In this document: positions 34,112-41,357 of the stretch, one piece after another | Layout: each line of letters opens with the position of its first letter | Position numbering within the stretch: position 1 is the first letter of the stretch | NCBI RefSeq assembly: GCF_002116635.1 | Contig: NZ_LQPW01000152.1 | Coordinates: 1 to 50,495 of the forward strand | DNA: 50,495 nucleotides | Direction: 5' to 3' | Source of the DNA: Mycobacterium szulgai | GTDB taxonomy: Bacteria; Actinomycetota; Actinomycetes; Mycobacteriales; Mycobacteriaceae | Notes under the pieces: model-generated | The model's input: the letters and a program-made list of their open reading frames with translations, nothing else | Told to the model about the DNA's origin: nothing | Databases searched by the model: none | Program-made: the position numbers and the translations under genes

Positions 34112-34861
34112 ATGCCAACCATCTGGACCTACGTACGCGCCGGCGCGGTGTTAGTCGGCTCGTCCGCAGCATTACTGACGGGCGGTATCGCCCACGCAGA
34201 CCCGGCACCAGCGCCGGCGGATCCCGTTAGCAACATTCCGCAGCAGCTCATCGCATCGGCGGCCAACGCGCCGCAGATCCTGCAAAACCTCGCGTCGGCC
34301 CTGGGTGCCACGCCGCCGCTGGCGCCGCGGACGCCGGATCCGGCACCCGCGGCACCTGGCCTGGCCAGCGTGCTGCCCGGCCTGACACCGGCCGCCCCCG
34401 CGGCAGTTGCGCCGTCACCGGCGACCGTTCCGTCCATTCCGGGCGTCAACACGCCTATCCCCGGACTCACCGCGCCAGCCGCAGCCGCACCGGCCGCACC
34501 CGCACCCGCGGCGGTTCCGCCGATTCCGGGCGTGACCACGCCGATCCCGGGGCTCACCGCGCCGGTCGCAGCCGCACCCGCGCCTGCGACTCCGGCCATT
34601 CCCGGGGTGACGACGCCGATCCCGGGGGTCACCGCACCGCTGGCGCCTGCGGCTCCGGCGGCGGCTCCCGCTGCGGCGCTGCCCGGACTGGCCTCGGCGA
34701 TCCCCGGTCTAGCCCAGGCGGCGCTGCCGGGGCTGGCGTCAGGCGCCATCCCCGGACTGCCGACCGCTGGTGCGCCGGCCGCTGGTGCGCCGGCCCCTGG
34801 TGCCCCCGCTCCGGCTGCGCCGTCGAACCCGCCGCAGACGTTGCTCGCGGCACTGCCCTGA
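34112..34861 (+). CDS. Secreted Ala/Pro-rich protein (Rv1158c-like)
   Basis: This 249-residue protein has a Sec signal peptide (1-29, cleavage after GIAHA before DP). A short conserved helix follows (NIPQQLIASAANAPQILQNLASALG). The rest is low-complexity Ala/Pro/Gly with three repeats of the form IPGV(N/T)TPIPGLTAP at about 34436, 34526 and 34598. No catalytic motif. GGGAGAG just before the ATG is the ribosome site. It diverges from pimE across about 200 bp and is followed after 49 bp by a second secreted Ala/Pro-rich gene, as Rv1158c-Rv1157c. A cell-wall location is inferred. Confidence 0.9.
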   Translation: MPTIWTYVRAGAVLVGSSAALLTGGIAHADPAPAPADPVSNIPQQLIASAANAPQILQNLASALGATPPLAPRTPDPAPAAPGLASVLPGLTPAAPAAVAPSPATVPSIPGVNTPIPGLTAPAAAAPAAPAPAAVPPIPGVTTPIPGLTAPVAAAPAPATPAIPGVTTPIPGVTAPLAPAAPAAAPAAALPGLASAIPGLAQAALPGLASGAIPGLPTAGAPAAGAPAPGAPAPAAPSNPPQTLLAALP

Positions 34862-34910
34862 GCAAACGTTTCTAAAAGGCCGACGATCACCTAAGGACCG
34901 GGAGAACACC

Positions 34911-36005
34911 GTGGCAAGCACGTGGAGTCTGTCCAAAGGTTTGGCCGCTGTCGTCGTCACATCGGCTGCCGCGCTCGCACTTTCACCGAGCGCGGCAGCC
35001 GACCCGGCGACACCGCCGCCCAACCCCGCCCAGCAGCTACCGGGCCTGCCGGCGTTAACCCAGTTAAGTCCGATAATTCAGCAAGCGGCCAGTAACCCGG
35101 CGCAGGCGACGCAGTTGCTGATGGCGGCAGCGCAAGCGTTCGCGCACAGTCCGTCGGCGCCGGCGGAATCCAAGAACGTCGCCTCGTCGGTGACTCAGTT
35201 CGTCGCGGAACCGAACAATCCCGCTCCCCCGCCGGCCGCCGTCACCCCTCCCGAGACCGGCCCGGTTCCGCACATACCGCCGGTGGGTGTGGAGCCTTGG
35301 ACGGTTGCACACCTACCGACGGGTGTCGATCCGGCTCACGCCGCGGGCCCGCCGGCACCCGGCGCGCCTCCGGTTGCCGCACCCGCTCCGGCGCCGGCGC
35401 CTAGTGGTTTCACTCCCCCGGCCCCGGCGGCCGCGCCGCCTGCGCCCGCTCCGGCTCCGGCGGCCGCCCCGCCTGCGCCGGCTCCGGCTGCGGCGCCGCC
35501 TGCTCCGGCTTCGGCGCCGCCTGCTCCGGCTGCGGCGGCCCCGCCTGCTCCGGCTCCGGCTCCGGCGGCGGCCCCCGCTCCGGGGTTTGGCCCCGACGCG
35601 CCGCCCACGCAGGACTTCATGTACCCCTCGATCGGCAGCAATTGCCTAGGGGACGGGAACAATTCGCTGGCCACCGCACTGTCGGTGGCGGGGCCGGCCA
35701 CTATCCCGGCGCCGGGTCCTGGGCCGGGGCAGACCGCTTACGTGTTCACCGCGGTCGGGACCCCTGGGCCCGCCGATGTGCAACGGTTGCCGTTGAACGT
35801 CACCTGGGTGAATCTGACCACTGGCAAGTCGGGTAGCGCGACGCTCAAACCGCGCGGCGACATCAACCCCGAAGGGCCGACCACCTTGACGGTGATCGCC
35901 GACACCGGCTCGGGCAGCATCATGTCGACGATCTTCGGGCAGGTCACCACCAAGGATCGGCAATGCCAGTTCATGCCGACCATCGGTTCGACAGTCGTGC
36001 CCTAG
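34911..36005 (+). CDS. Secreted Ala/Pro-rich protein with conserved C-terminal domain (Rv1157c-like)
   Basis: This 364-residue protein starts at a GTG (34911, VASTWSLSKG) with a signal peptide cleaved near PSAAA-DP (30/31). An N-terminal helix region (LTQLSPIIQQAASNPAQATQLL) resembles that of the protein encoded just upstream. A long APAPAAPPAPAP stretch (about 155-225) separates it from a beta-rich C-terminal domain of about 130 residues (DFMYPSIGSNCLGDGNNSLA ... TIFGQVTTKDRQCQFMPTIGS) with two Cys that could pair. The domain is conserved in mycobacteria but unassigned. The Pro/Ala stretch could span the cell wall. The ribosome site is GGGAG. Confidence 0.9.
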   Translation: MASTWSLSKGLAAVVVTSAAALALSPSAAADPATPPPNPAQQLPGLPALTQLSPIIQQAASNPAQATQLLMAAAQAFAHSPSAPAESKNVASSVTQFVAEPNNPAPPPAAVTPPETGPVPHIPPVGVEPWTVAHLPTGVDPAHAAGPPAPGAPPVAAPAPAPAPSGFTPPAPAAAPPAPAPAPAAAPPAPAPAAAPPAPASAPPAPAAAAPPAPAPAPAAAPAPGFGPDAPPTQDFMYPSIGSNCLGDGNNSLATALSVAGPATIPAPGPGPGQTAYVFTAVGTPGPADVQRLPLNVTWVNLTTGKSGSATLKPRGDINPEGPTTLTVIADTGSGSIMSTIFGQVTTKDRQCQFMPTIGSTVVP

Positions 36006-36020
36006 TTATTTCCTCGCGAG

Positions 36021-36167
36021 CTAGTAAGCCATGAAGAGAATGGCGTCGCGGTCGTAGTCCAGGCCCGGATGAACGCTGGCAAGGTGAGCCTGGGTCAATT
36101 CGACCAGTTCGTCCTCGTCCTTGCCGACGATGGCTTCGCCGCACGGACACGTAATGTGGGTCTTCAC
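36021..36167 (-). CDS. Small DUF1059-like protein, 48 aa
   Basis: A GTG at 36167 opens a 48-codon frame: VKTHITCPCGEAIVGKDEDE followed by LVELTQAHLASVHPGLDYDR and DAILFMAY. The C-x-C near the N-terminus with a downstream H-x4-H-P resembles the DUF1059 family of small, possibly metal-binding proteins. The start overlaps the stop of the HhH-GPD gene as GTGA, a sign of coupled translation. Conservation of a near-identical short protein in M. tuberculosis is from memory. Confidence 0.8.
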   Translation of the reverse strand: MKTHITCPCGEAIVGKDEDELVELTQAHLASVHPGLDYDRDAILFMAY

Positions 36168-36754
36168 GTTGCCGCCTTTCCCTTGGCTTCCTTAGCTGCT
36201 GCTTTCATCTGCTTCTTGTACGACCGCACGTGTCCTAACGACTGCGCGTCGACGATATCGGCGACAGAGACATACGTTCCGGGTTTGCCGAATTCACCGG
36301 CGGCGGCCTGCCAGCCCTTGGGCTTCACGCCGTATTGCTTGCCCAGCAGGGCGAGGAAGATCTGCGCCTTCTGCTCGCCGAAACCGGGTAGTCCTTTGAG
36401 CCGTCGCAGCAGCTCTGCGCCATCGGGCTCGCCTGCGGTCCACAAGGCGGCGGCGTCCCCGTTGTAGCGGTCCACGACGATCTGCGCCAGGGCTTGGATG
36501 CGCTTGGCCATCGATCCCGGAAACCGGTGTATAGCAGGCCTTTCCGAGCACAGCGCGGCAAACTTATCCGGGTCGTAGTCGGCGATCTCGGCGGCGTCGA
36601 AGCCGCCCATCCGATCGGCGATCTTCTTGGGTCCGGCGAAGGCCGTCTCCATCGGCACCTGCTGATCGAGCAACATTCCGACCAGCAACGCGAACGGGTT
36701 GGAGTCCAACAGGGCGTCGGCGGCCGGTTCTTGGACAAGCTGCAGTTTCGGCAC
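36164..36754 (-). CDS. HhH-GPD superfamily base-excision repair-like protein (Rv1156-like)
   Basis: This 196-residue helical protein resembles the endonuclease III/AlkA DNA glycosylase superfamily. The helix-hairpin-helix is LKGLPGFGEQKAQIFLALLG (about 118-137). The N-terminal part has NPFALLVGMLLDQQVPMETAF, the substrate-helix signature of this subfamily. The catalytic Lys or Asp expected after the hairpin is not obvious (GWQAAAGEFG), so glycosylase activity is uncertain. The tail is Lys/Ala-rich. It couples to the DUF1059-like gene by a GTGA overlap. Confidence 0.87.
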   Translation of the reverse strand: MPKLQLVQEPAADALLDSNPFALLVGMLLDQQVPMETAFAGPKKIADRMGGFDAAEIADYDPDKFAALCSERPAIHRFPGSMAKRIQALAQIVVDRYNGDAAALWTAGEPDGAELLRRLKGLPGFGEQKAQIFLALLGKQYGVKPKGWQAAAGEFGKPGTYVSVADIVDAQSLGHVRSYKKQMKAAAKEAKGKAAT

Positions 36755-36832
36755 CCGCCTAGTCTAGGCCGGTACCGCCGGGCCTGAATTGCAGCACCGG
36801 GTCAACACCGAATTCAGCTCTGCCGCAGCGCG

Positions 36833-37003
36833 TTACCCGCTCTTACGGCGGAATTCCCGGCGATTCTCCACCGGACCGTGCGCCCGTGACTGCTTGCCGC
36901 CGCCGTCTTTGTGATCGGATCCACCACTCGACTTCGCCATCTTGCGATCCAGAGCTTCCTTGAACTTGCGCTTGTTGTCGTCCTCTGGAGGGTTCTCAGC
37001 CAT
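36833..37003 (-). CDS. DUF5302-like small charged protein, 56 aa
   Basis: The ATG at 37003 gives a 56-residue hydrophilic protein: MAENPPEDDNKRKFKEALDR, then a Ser/Gly/Lys stretch and a conserved end, SRAHGPVENRREFRRKSG. It matches the mycobacterial DUF5302 family (Rv1155A in M. tuberculosis). Probably disordered and perhaps nucleic-acid or ribosome associated; no function is known. It starts 10 bp after the Rv1155-like stop, so they share a transcript. Confidence 0.88.
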   Translation of the reverse strand: MAENPPEDDNKRKFKEALDRKMAKSSGGSDHKDGGGKQSRAHGPVENRREFRRKSG

Positions 37004-37013
37004 ACGCGGAAGC

Positions 37014-37457
37014 CTAGCGCTTACCCGGCGGCATCCCGTAGACATGTGAGATCGGCAGTGTCAGCAGCACGCGCCGGTCGGTGACCATGGCCTCGCGGTA
37101 CTCGTCCCAATCGGGATGCTCGCCGGCAATATTGCGATACAAGGTGATCAGTGCCTCGACCGTGTCGTCATCGGGTGCGGCCGCAGGCGGCGTCAGCTCC
37201 GCGGTGCCCTCGGCAACGGCATACGACCACCCGTCGTCGGCGTCCACCAGCAGCGAAGCACGCGGATCGCGGCGCAGGTTGCGGGTCTTGGCGCGCGGCT
37301 CGGTGATCGACACCTGGATGGTCAGGTGCCGGGCGTCGAAGTGGTAGGACACATTGGACAGCTGAGGCCGTCCGTCCCGCTTGATGGTTGCCAGGACTCC
37401 GAGAGAGTTCCCACTGATCACGGCCAACAGCTTGTCGTCGAAGACTTGGCGTCCCAT
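37014..37457 (-). CDS. F420-binding split-barrel protein (Rv1155-like, PNPOx fold)
   Basis: This 147-residue flavin-reductase-like split beta-barrel protein has conserved segments GVLATIKRDGRPQLSNVSYHF, IQVSITEPRAKTRNLRRDPRASLLV and a C-terminal ISHVYGMPPG. M. tuberculosis Rv1155 has this sequence pattern and binds coenzyme F420 rather than FMN; that assignment is by family. FbiC, which makes the F420 chromophore, is in the same window. Its physiological substrate is unknown. The ATG at 37457 excludes a non-conserved upstream extension and diverges from the DUF1697 gene across 51 bp. Confidence 0.92.
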   Translation of the reverse strand: MGRQVFDDKLLAVISGNSLGVLATIKRDGRPQLSNVSYHFDARHLTIQVSITEPRAKTRNLRRDPRASLLVDADDGWSYAVAEGTAELTPPAAAPDDDTVEALITLYRNIAGEHPDWDEYREAMVTDRRVLLTLPISHVYGMPPGKR

Positions 37458-37508
37458 GCCGGAAAGCCTACGTTGCCCCCCGTCGAACCGGAGGAGTGGA
37501 ATCGGATC

Positions 37509-38024
37509 ATGACCCAATACGCGGCATTCCTGCGCGGCGTCAACGTCGGCGGCGTCAACCTCAAAATGGCCGAGGTCGCCGCGGCACTTAGCGACGCCGG
37601 ATTCACCAACGTCCGCACCATTCTGGCCAGCGGCAACGTACTGCTGGAGTCGTCGTCGGCGGTCACGACGGTACGCAAGAAAGCCGAAGCCGCGTTGCGT
37701 GACAGGTTCGGCTACGACGCGTGGGTGCTGGCCTACGACATCGCTACGGTGCGCGATATCTCCGAGGCGTATCCGTTCGAGCGCGAGGTCGACGGCTACC
37801 AGTCATACGTCACGTTCGTGACCGACGCCGCGGTGCTCGACGAGCTGGCGGCGCTGGCCGCCGGGCCGGACGAGAAGATCAGCCGCGGCGTGGGTGTCAT
37901 TTATTGGCAGGTGCCCAAAGGGGGCACCCTGGACAGCACAATTGGGCAGACGATGGGCAAGAAGCGCTACAAGTCCTCGACCACTACCCGCAATCTGCGC
38001 ACCCTCGATAAGGTGCTGCGGTGA
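37509..38024 (+). CDS. DUF1697 family protein (Rv1154c-like)
   Basis: This 171-residue protein has the family start TQYAAFLRGVNVGGVNLKMAEVAAALSDAGFTNVRTILASGNV and the end GKKRYKSSTTTRNLRTLDKVL. The fold is ferredoxin-like, the function unknown. GGAGGA about 13 nt upstream of the ATG is a rather distant ribosome site. The last bases overlap the methyltransferase start as GTGA (38021-38024), implying coupled translation. Confidence 0.88.
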   Translation: MTQYAAFLRGVNVGGVNLKMAEVAAALSDAGFTNVRTILASGNVLLESSSAVTTVRKKAEAALRDRFGYDAWVLAYDIATVRDISEAYPFEREVDGYQSYVTFVTDAAVLDELAALAAGPDEKISRGVGVIYWQVPKGGTLDSTIGQTMGKKRYKSSTTTRNLRTLDKVLR

Positions 38025-38830
38025 AGGTCGACCTCACCGGTGTGTCCGAGACGGCCCTGCTGACGCTCAACGCTCGCGCCAACGAGGCGCGCCGCAGCGA
38101 CCCGATCATCGACGACCCGATGGCAATAACCCTGGTCGATTCGATCGATTTCGACTTCGCGAAGTTCGGACCGACTCGCCAGGACATCGCGCTGCGCGCG
38201 CTGGCCTTCGACAATCAGATGCTGCCCTATCTGCGGCAGCATCCGACGGCCACTGTGGTGGCGCTGGCAGAAGGCCTGCAGACCACCTTCTGGCGCCTGG
38301 ACGCCGCCGTCGCCGACAGCCAATTCCGTTGGCTGACAGTGGATTTGCCGCCGATGGTCGACATTAGAAGGCGGTTGCTTCCGGTGTCACCCCGGGTGTC
38401 GGTGTGCGCTCAGTCGGCGTTGGACTACAGCTGGATGGACGCGGTCGACCCGTCCGGCGGCGTGTTCATCACCGCCGAGGGATTGCTGATGTATCTGCAG
38501 CCCGAGCAGGCGCTGGGCCTGATCGCGCAGTGCGCCAAAACGTTTCCCGGCGGCCGCATGCTTTTCGATCTGCCACCGACCTGGTTCAGCAGGTGGAGCC
38601 GGCTGGGGATCCGGACCTCGCTGCGCTACAAGATTCCGCCGATGCCGTTCAGCCTTTCGGTCGCTCAAGCCGCGGATCTGGTGCAGACGGTGCCCGGTGT
38701 GGTCGCGGCGCACGACTTGCGCCTGCCCGCGGGCCGTGGCCTGATCTTCAACGTCGCGCTGTCGACGCTGTACCACATGAGCGTGTTCGACTCGCTGCGT
38801 CCGTGCCTGACTCTGCTGGAGTTCGGTTAA
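38021..38830 (+). CDS. LCM-type O-methyltransferase (Rv1153c/Omt-like)
   Basis: This 269-residue SAM-dependent methyltransferase of the leucine carboxyl methyltransferase/TIGR00027-like family starts VKVDLTGVSETALLTLNARANEARRSDPIIDDPMA. The SAM pocket region is TATVVALAEGLQTTFWRL and WLTVDLPPMVDIRR; VFITAEGLLMYLQPEQAL is the family's central signature. Normally Gly-rich motif I is GEGLQT-like here. The substrate is unknown. It is coupled to the DUF1697 gene upstream by GTGA. Its TAA overlaps the convergent gntR stop within TTAA (38827-38830). Confidence 0.88.
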   Translation: MKVDLTGVSETALLTLNARANEARRSDPIIDDPMAITLVDSIDFDFAKFGPTRQDIALRALAFDNQMLPYLRQHPTATVVALAEGLQTTFWRLDAAVADSQFRWLTVDLPPMVDIRRRLLPVSPRVSVCAQSALDYSWMDAVDPSGGVFITAEGLLMYLQPEQALGLIAQCAKTFPGGRMLFDLPPTWFSRWSRLGIRTSLRYKIPPMPFSLSVAQAADLVQTVPGVVAAHDLRLPAGRGLIFNVALSTLYHMSVFDSLRPCLTLLEFG

Positions 38831-39192
38831 TCGTCAGGCACGCTGGTGAGATAGCGCATCGCGTCGGACTTGGTGAGACCGAGCGCCCGGGCAACTTCGA
38901 CGTATTCCTTGGCCGCTGCGGCCATTGCGGCATCGGTCGGGTCGAAACGCGAGATGAAAGTGCCGAACCGCCCTCGGGTTTCGACGATCGCCGCCGACTC
39001 GAGCTCTCGGTATGCCCGCGCGACGGTGTTGGCGGCCACGCCAAGCTGGCCGGCCAGGTCGCGCACCGTCGGCAACCGGGTGCCGGGCGGTAACGCCCCG
39101 GCCCGGACTCCGTCGATGACCTGGGTTCTGAGCTGGTCGAACAAAGGCTTGCCGGCCTTGACGTCGACCCGTAGCAAATCGCGCAGCTCCAC
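38827..39192 (-). CDS. GntR family (YtrA-type) transcriptional regulator
   Basis: This 121-residue winged-helix regulator carries the short YtrA-type C-terminal helix pair, not a large ligand domain. Conserved: GKPLFDQLRTQVIDGVRAGALPPGTRLPTVRDLAGQLGVAANTVARAYRELESAAIVETRGRFGTF. The GTG start at 39192 follows a TAGATACT stretch 6 nt upstream, suggesting a leaderless transcript. It diverges from the sirtuin gene with only 37 bp between starts, so it probably controls itself and perhaps the sirtuin. Corresponds to Rv1152. Confidence 0.92.
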   Translation of the reverse strand: MELRDLLRVDVKAGKPLFDQLRTQVIDGVRAGALPPGTRLPTVRDLAGQLGVAANTVARAYRELESAAIVETRGRFGTFISRFDPTDAAMAAAAKEYVEVARALGLTKSDAMRYLTSVPDD

Positions 39193-39229
39193 ATGACCAG
39201 TATCTACTAAGTCCGGCTATGTTTGTGGG

Positions 39230-39943
39230 ATGCGAGTCACGGTGCTCACCGGCGCGGGAATCTCCGCGGAGAGCGGCGTCCCCACTTTCCGCGATGACAA
39301 GAACGGCTTGTGGGCCCGCTTCGACCCGTACGAGTTGTCCAGCACCCAGGGCTGGGAGCGCAACCCGGAGCGCGTCTGGGGCTGGTATCTCTGGCGCCAC
39401 TATCTGGTAGCCGACGTCGAACCCAACGCCGGGCACCGCGCGATCGCGCAGTGGCAGCAGCACGCCGAGGTCAGCGTCATCACCCAGAATGTCGACGACC
39501 TGCACGAGCGGGCCGGCAGCGCTCCGGTGCATCACCTGCACGGCAGCTTATTCGAATTTCGTTGTGCGCGTTGTGGTTTGCCTTACCACGAGCCGTTACC
39601 CGAGATGGCCGAACCGGCGATCGAAGTGGAGCCGCCGGTGTGCCACTGCGGCGGCCTGATCCGTCCCGACATCGTGTGGTTCGGTGAGCAGCTGCCCCAG
39701 GGCCCGTGGCGGCACGCCGTCGAGGCGACCGAAGCCGCCGATGTGATGGTGGTGGTCGGGACTTCTGCGATCGTCTACCCGGCGGCCGGGTTGCCCGAGG
39801 CGGCGCTGGCCCGCGGCACCGTGGTGATCGAGGTCAACCCCGAGCCCACACCGCTGACCAGAAGCGTCACGCTCAGCATCCGCGAGTCGGCTTCCCAAGC
39901 CCTGCCTGGCCTGCTGGAGCGCCTGCCCGCCCTGCTCAAATAG
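39230..39943 (+). CDS. NAD-dependent protein deacylase (sirtuin, CobB-like)
   Basis: This 237-residue class III sirtuin removes acyl groups from lysine, using NAD and giving O-acyl-ADP-ribose. Motifs: GAGISAESGVPTFR (8-21), TQNVDDLH (85-92), catalytic H104 in HLHG, and the zinc ligands C112, C115, C138 and C140. Y53-x2-R56 (YLWR) matches the Tyr/Arg pair that binds succinyl or malonyl lysine in SIRT5-type enzymes. The ATG at 39230 is a short leader from the shared gntR promoter zone. Orthologue Rv1151c. It converges on the methyltransferase gene across a polypurine spacer. Confidence 0.94.
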   Translation: MRVTVLTGAGISAESGVPTFRDDKNGLWARFDPYELSSTQGWERNPERVWGWYLWRHYLVADVEPNAGHRAIAQWQQHAEVSVITQNVDDLHERAGSAPVHHLHGSLFEFRCARCGLPYHEPLPEMAEPAIEVEPPVCHCGGLIRPDIVWFGEQLPQGPWRHAVEATEAADVMVVVGTSAIVYPAAGLPEAALARGTVVIEVNPEPTPLTRSVTLSIRESASQALPGLLERLPALLK

Positions 39944-39975
39944 CCGCCGAGTCGCGCGCCGGGCGCCGTCACGGC

Positions 39976-39999
39976 GAAAAGCAGAAAAGAAGAAAAGAG
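39976..39999 (+). other. 24-bp A/G-only run (one C) between convergent genes
   Basis: From GAAAAGCAGAAAAG to the end of AAGAAAAGAG the plus strand is almost all purine, in otherwise GC-rich DNA. It abuts the methyltransferase stop, whose transcript therefore ends in a pyrimidine-rich trailer. In M. tuberculosis this junction holds insertion-derived genes (Rv1148c-Rv1150), absent here. Confidence 0.5.
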
Positions 40000-40641
40000 C
40001 TAAGGCCGATACGCCTGGCCCAGCAACAATTCCGCGACCGGCCACGGCAACCAGCCCGGCATGGTCAGCTCGCGGCGCGAATCGCCCACCTCGAACCCGG
40101 CGTCGACGATCGAGCGCTCGGTATCGCGATGCGTGTGACAGTTGCCGAAGAGCCTGGGCCACAAGGTGGCATCGGCCAACCGCTGCAATCGGCCCCTACC
40201 GCCGGGGCTGGCCACATGCTCGAGGTAACGCAGTTGCCCGCCCGGGCGAAGCAATGAATGCAGCCGTCGCAGCACCCCGTCGGGATCGCTCACCGAGCAC
40301 AGCACCAGCGAGCACACCACCGCATCGAACGGCTCACTGGTGCTGAACTGCTCCACCGTCAACCCGCTCAGCGCGACCTCAACAGACGCACTGGCCACTG
40401 CGGTGAGGGCCCGGGCCGCCAGCCGCGGTTCCGGCTCCACGGCCACGACACACTCGACGGACTCGGGGTAGATCGCGAAGTTCGTGCCGATACCCGCACC
40501 GACTTCGAGCACGCGGCCCGACAGGCCCGCCAGATTCGCCCGGCGCAGTTCGCGGATCGCCTTGACTTCGTGGGAGGCCACCACAGGCCAGATCCTGGCG
40601 AAGAACGGGTGGTCGACCGTGCCCGCCGTGGCGGCGGTCAT
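40000..40641 (-). CDS. SAM-dependent methyltransferase (Rv1147-like)
   Basis: This 213-residue class I methyltransferase starts with MTAATAGTVDHPFFARIWPVV, then motif I VLEVGAGIGTNFAIYP, AVEPEPRLA, and DAVVCSLVLCSVSDPDGVLRRLHSLLRPGG. It is near the UbiE/phosphatidylethanolamine N-methyltransferase-like group; the substrate is not known. The ATG at 40641 overlaps the tetR stop as ATGA (40638-40641), preferred over an ORF start 13 codons upstream. It is the last gene of a mmpL13-tetR-methyltransferase operon, so it may modify the molecule MmpL13 exports. Confidence 0.9.
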   Translation of the reverse strand: MTAATAGTVDHPFFARIWPVVASHEVKAIRELRRANLAGLSGRVLEVGAGIGTNFAIYPESVECVVAVEPEPRLAARALTAVASASVEVALSGLTVEQFSTSEPFDAVVCSLVLCSVSDPDGVLRRLHSLLRPGGQLRYLEHVASPGGRGRLQRLADATLWPRLFGNCHTHRDTERSIVDAGFEVGDSRRELTMPGWLPWPVAELLLGQAYRP

Positions 40642-41357
40642 GCCGAGGATTCCGCCGAATCGCGATGCGCCATAACCCAATCCACCATCTGTCCTGAAGT
40701 AGCTTTACCGCCGACCTGCGAGCCAACCAGCCCGGCCACCATGTGGCCACACAGTACTGCCCCGAGAACCCGGTCCGCGAACGAGTCGACATCACCGAAG
40801 GGCAGATGCGGTTTGGCGATCAACAGGGCCGCCACGCCGTGCGCGGCAGTCCATAGCTCCAGGGCAATGGTGGTCGGGTCGTCGGTCCGGTAGACACCCT
40901 CGTCCATCAGGGATTGCACCGAAGCACGCATGTGCTTGAAAGCGGTGCTGTCCAGAGCCATATCGACGTTGCTTCCCGACCGCCACTCACCCATAGTGGC
41001 CAGCCGATACAACTCCGGGGTTTGCACGGCGAACCGGACATAAGCAAGCCCCTGGGCGCGCAGTACATCCACGGTGGACGATTGCCCAATGGCCACCTGC
41101 TCCATCGCCTGATCGAGCCTGGCCAGATAGCGTGCGCACACCGCGTCCAGAAGGGCGTCTTTGTCCTTGAAGTGCAGGTAGATCGACGGCGACGTAACGC
41201 CGACCCGTTGCGCCACCGATCGGATCGACACGGCTCTGGCTTGGCCGGTTTCCAGCAGCAATTCCGTTGCGGCGTCCAGGATTTCGTGACGGAGGCGATC
41301 ACCTGACCCACGCGGGGCACGCTGCCGGCGAAGGCCCTCCACCGACACGTCAACCAT
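40638..41357 (-). CDS. TetR family regulator in mmpL13 operon
   Basis: This 239-residue repressor has its helix-turn-helix at about 35-75 (GQARAVSIRSVAQRVGVTSPSIYLHFKDKDALLDAV) and a TetR_C_33-like ligand domain (TPELYRLATMGEW, TTIALELWTAAHGVAALLIAKP). Its ATG (41357) overlaps the end of mmpL13 by 8 bp, and its stop overlaps the methyltransferase start. Embedded between exporter and enzyme, it is likely to sense the exported compound and repress the operon promoter near 43752-43782. Confidence 0.93.
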   Translation of the reverse strand: MVDVSVEGLRRQRAPRGSGDRLRHEILDAATELLLETGQARAVSIRSVAQRVGVTSPSIYLHFKDKDALLDAVCARYLARLDQAMEQVAIGQSSTVDVLRAQGLAYVRFAVQTPELYRLATMGEWRSGSNVDMALDSTAFKHMRASVQSLMDEGVYRTDDPTTIALELWTAAHGVAALLIAKPHLPFGDVDSFADRVLGAVLCGHMVAGLVGSQVGGKATSGQMVDWVMAHRDSAESSA

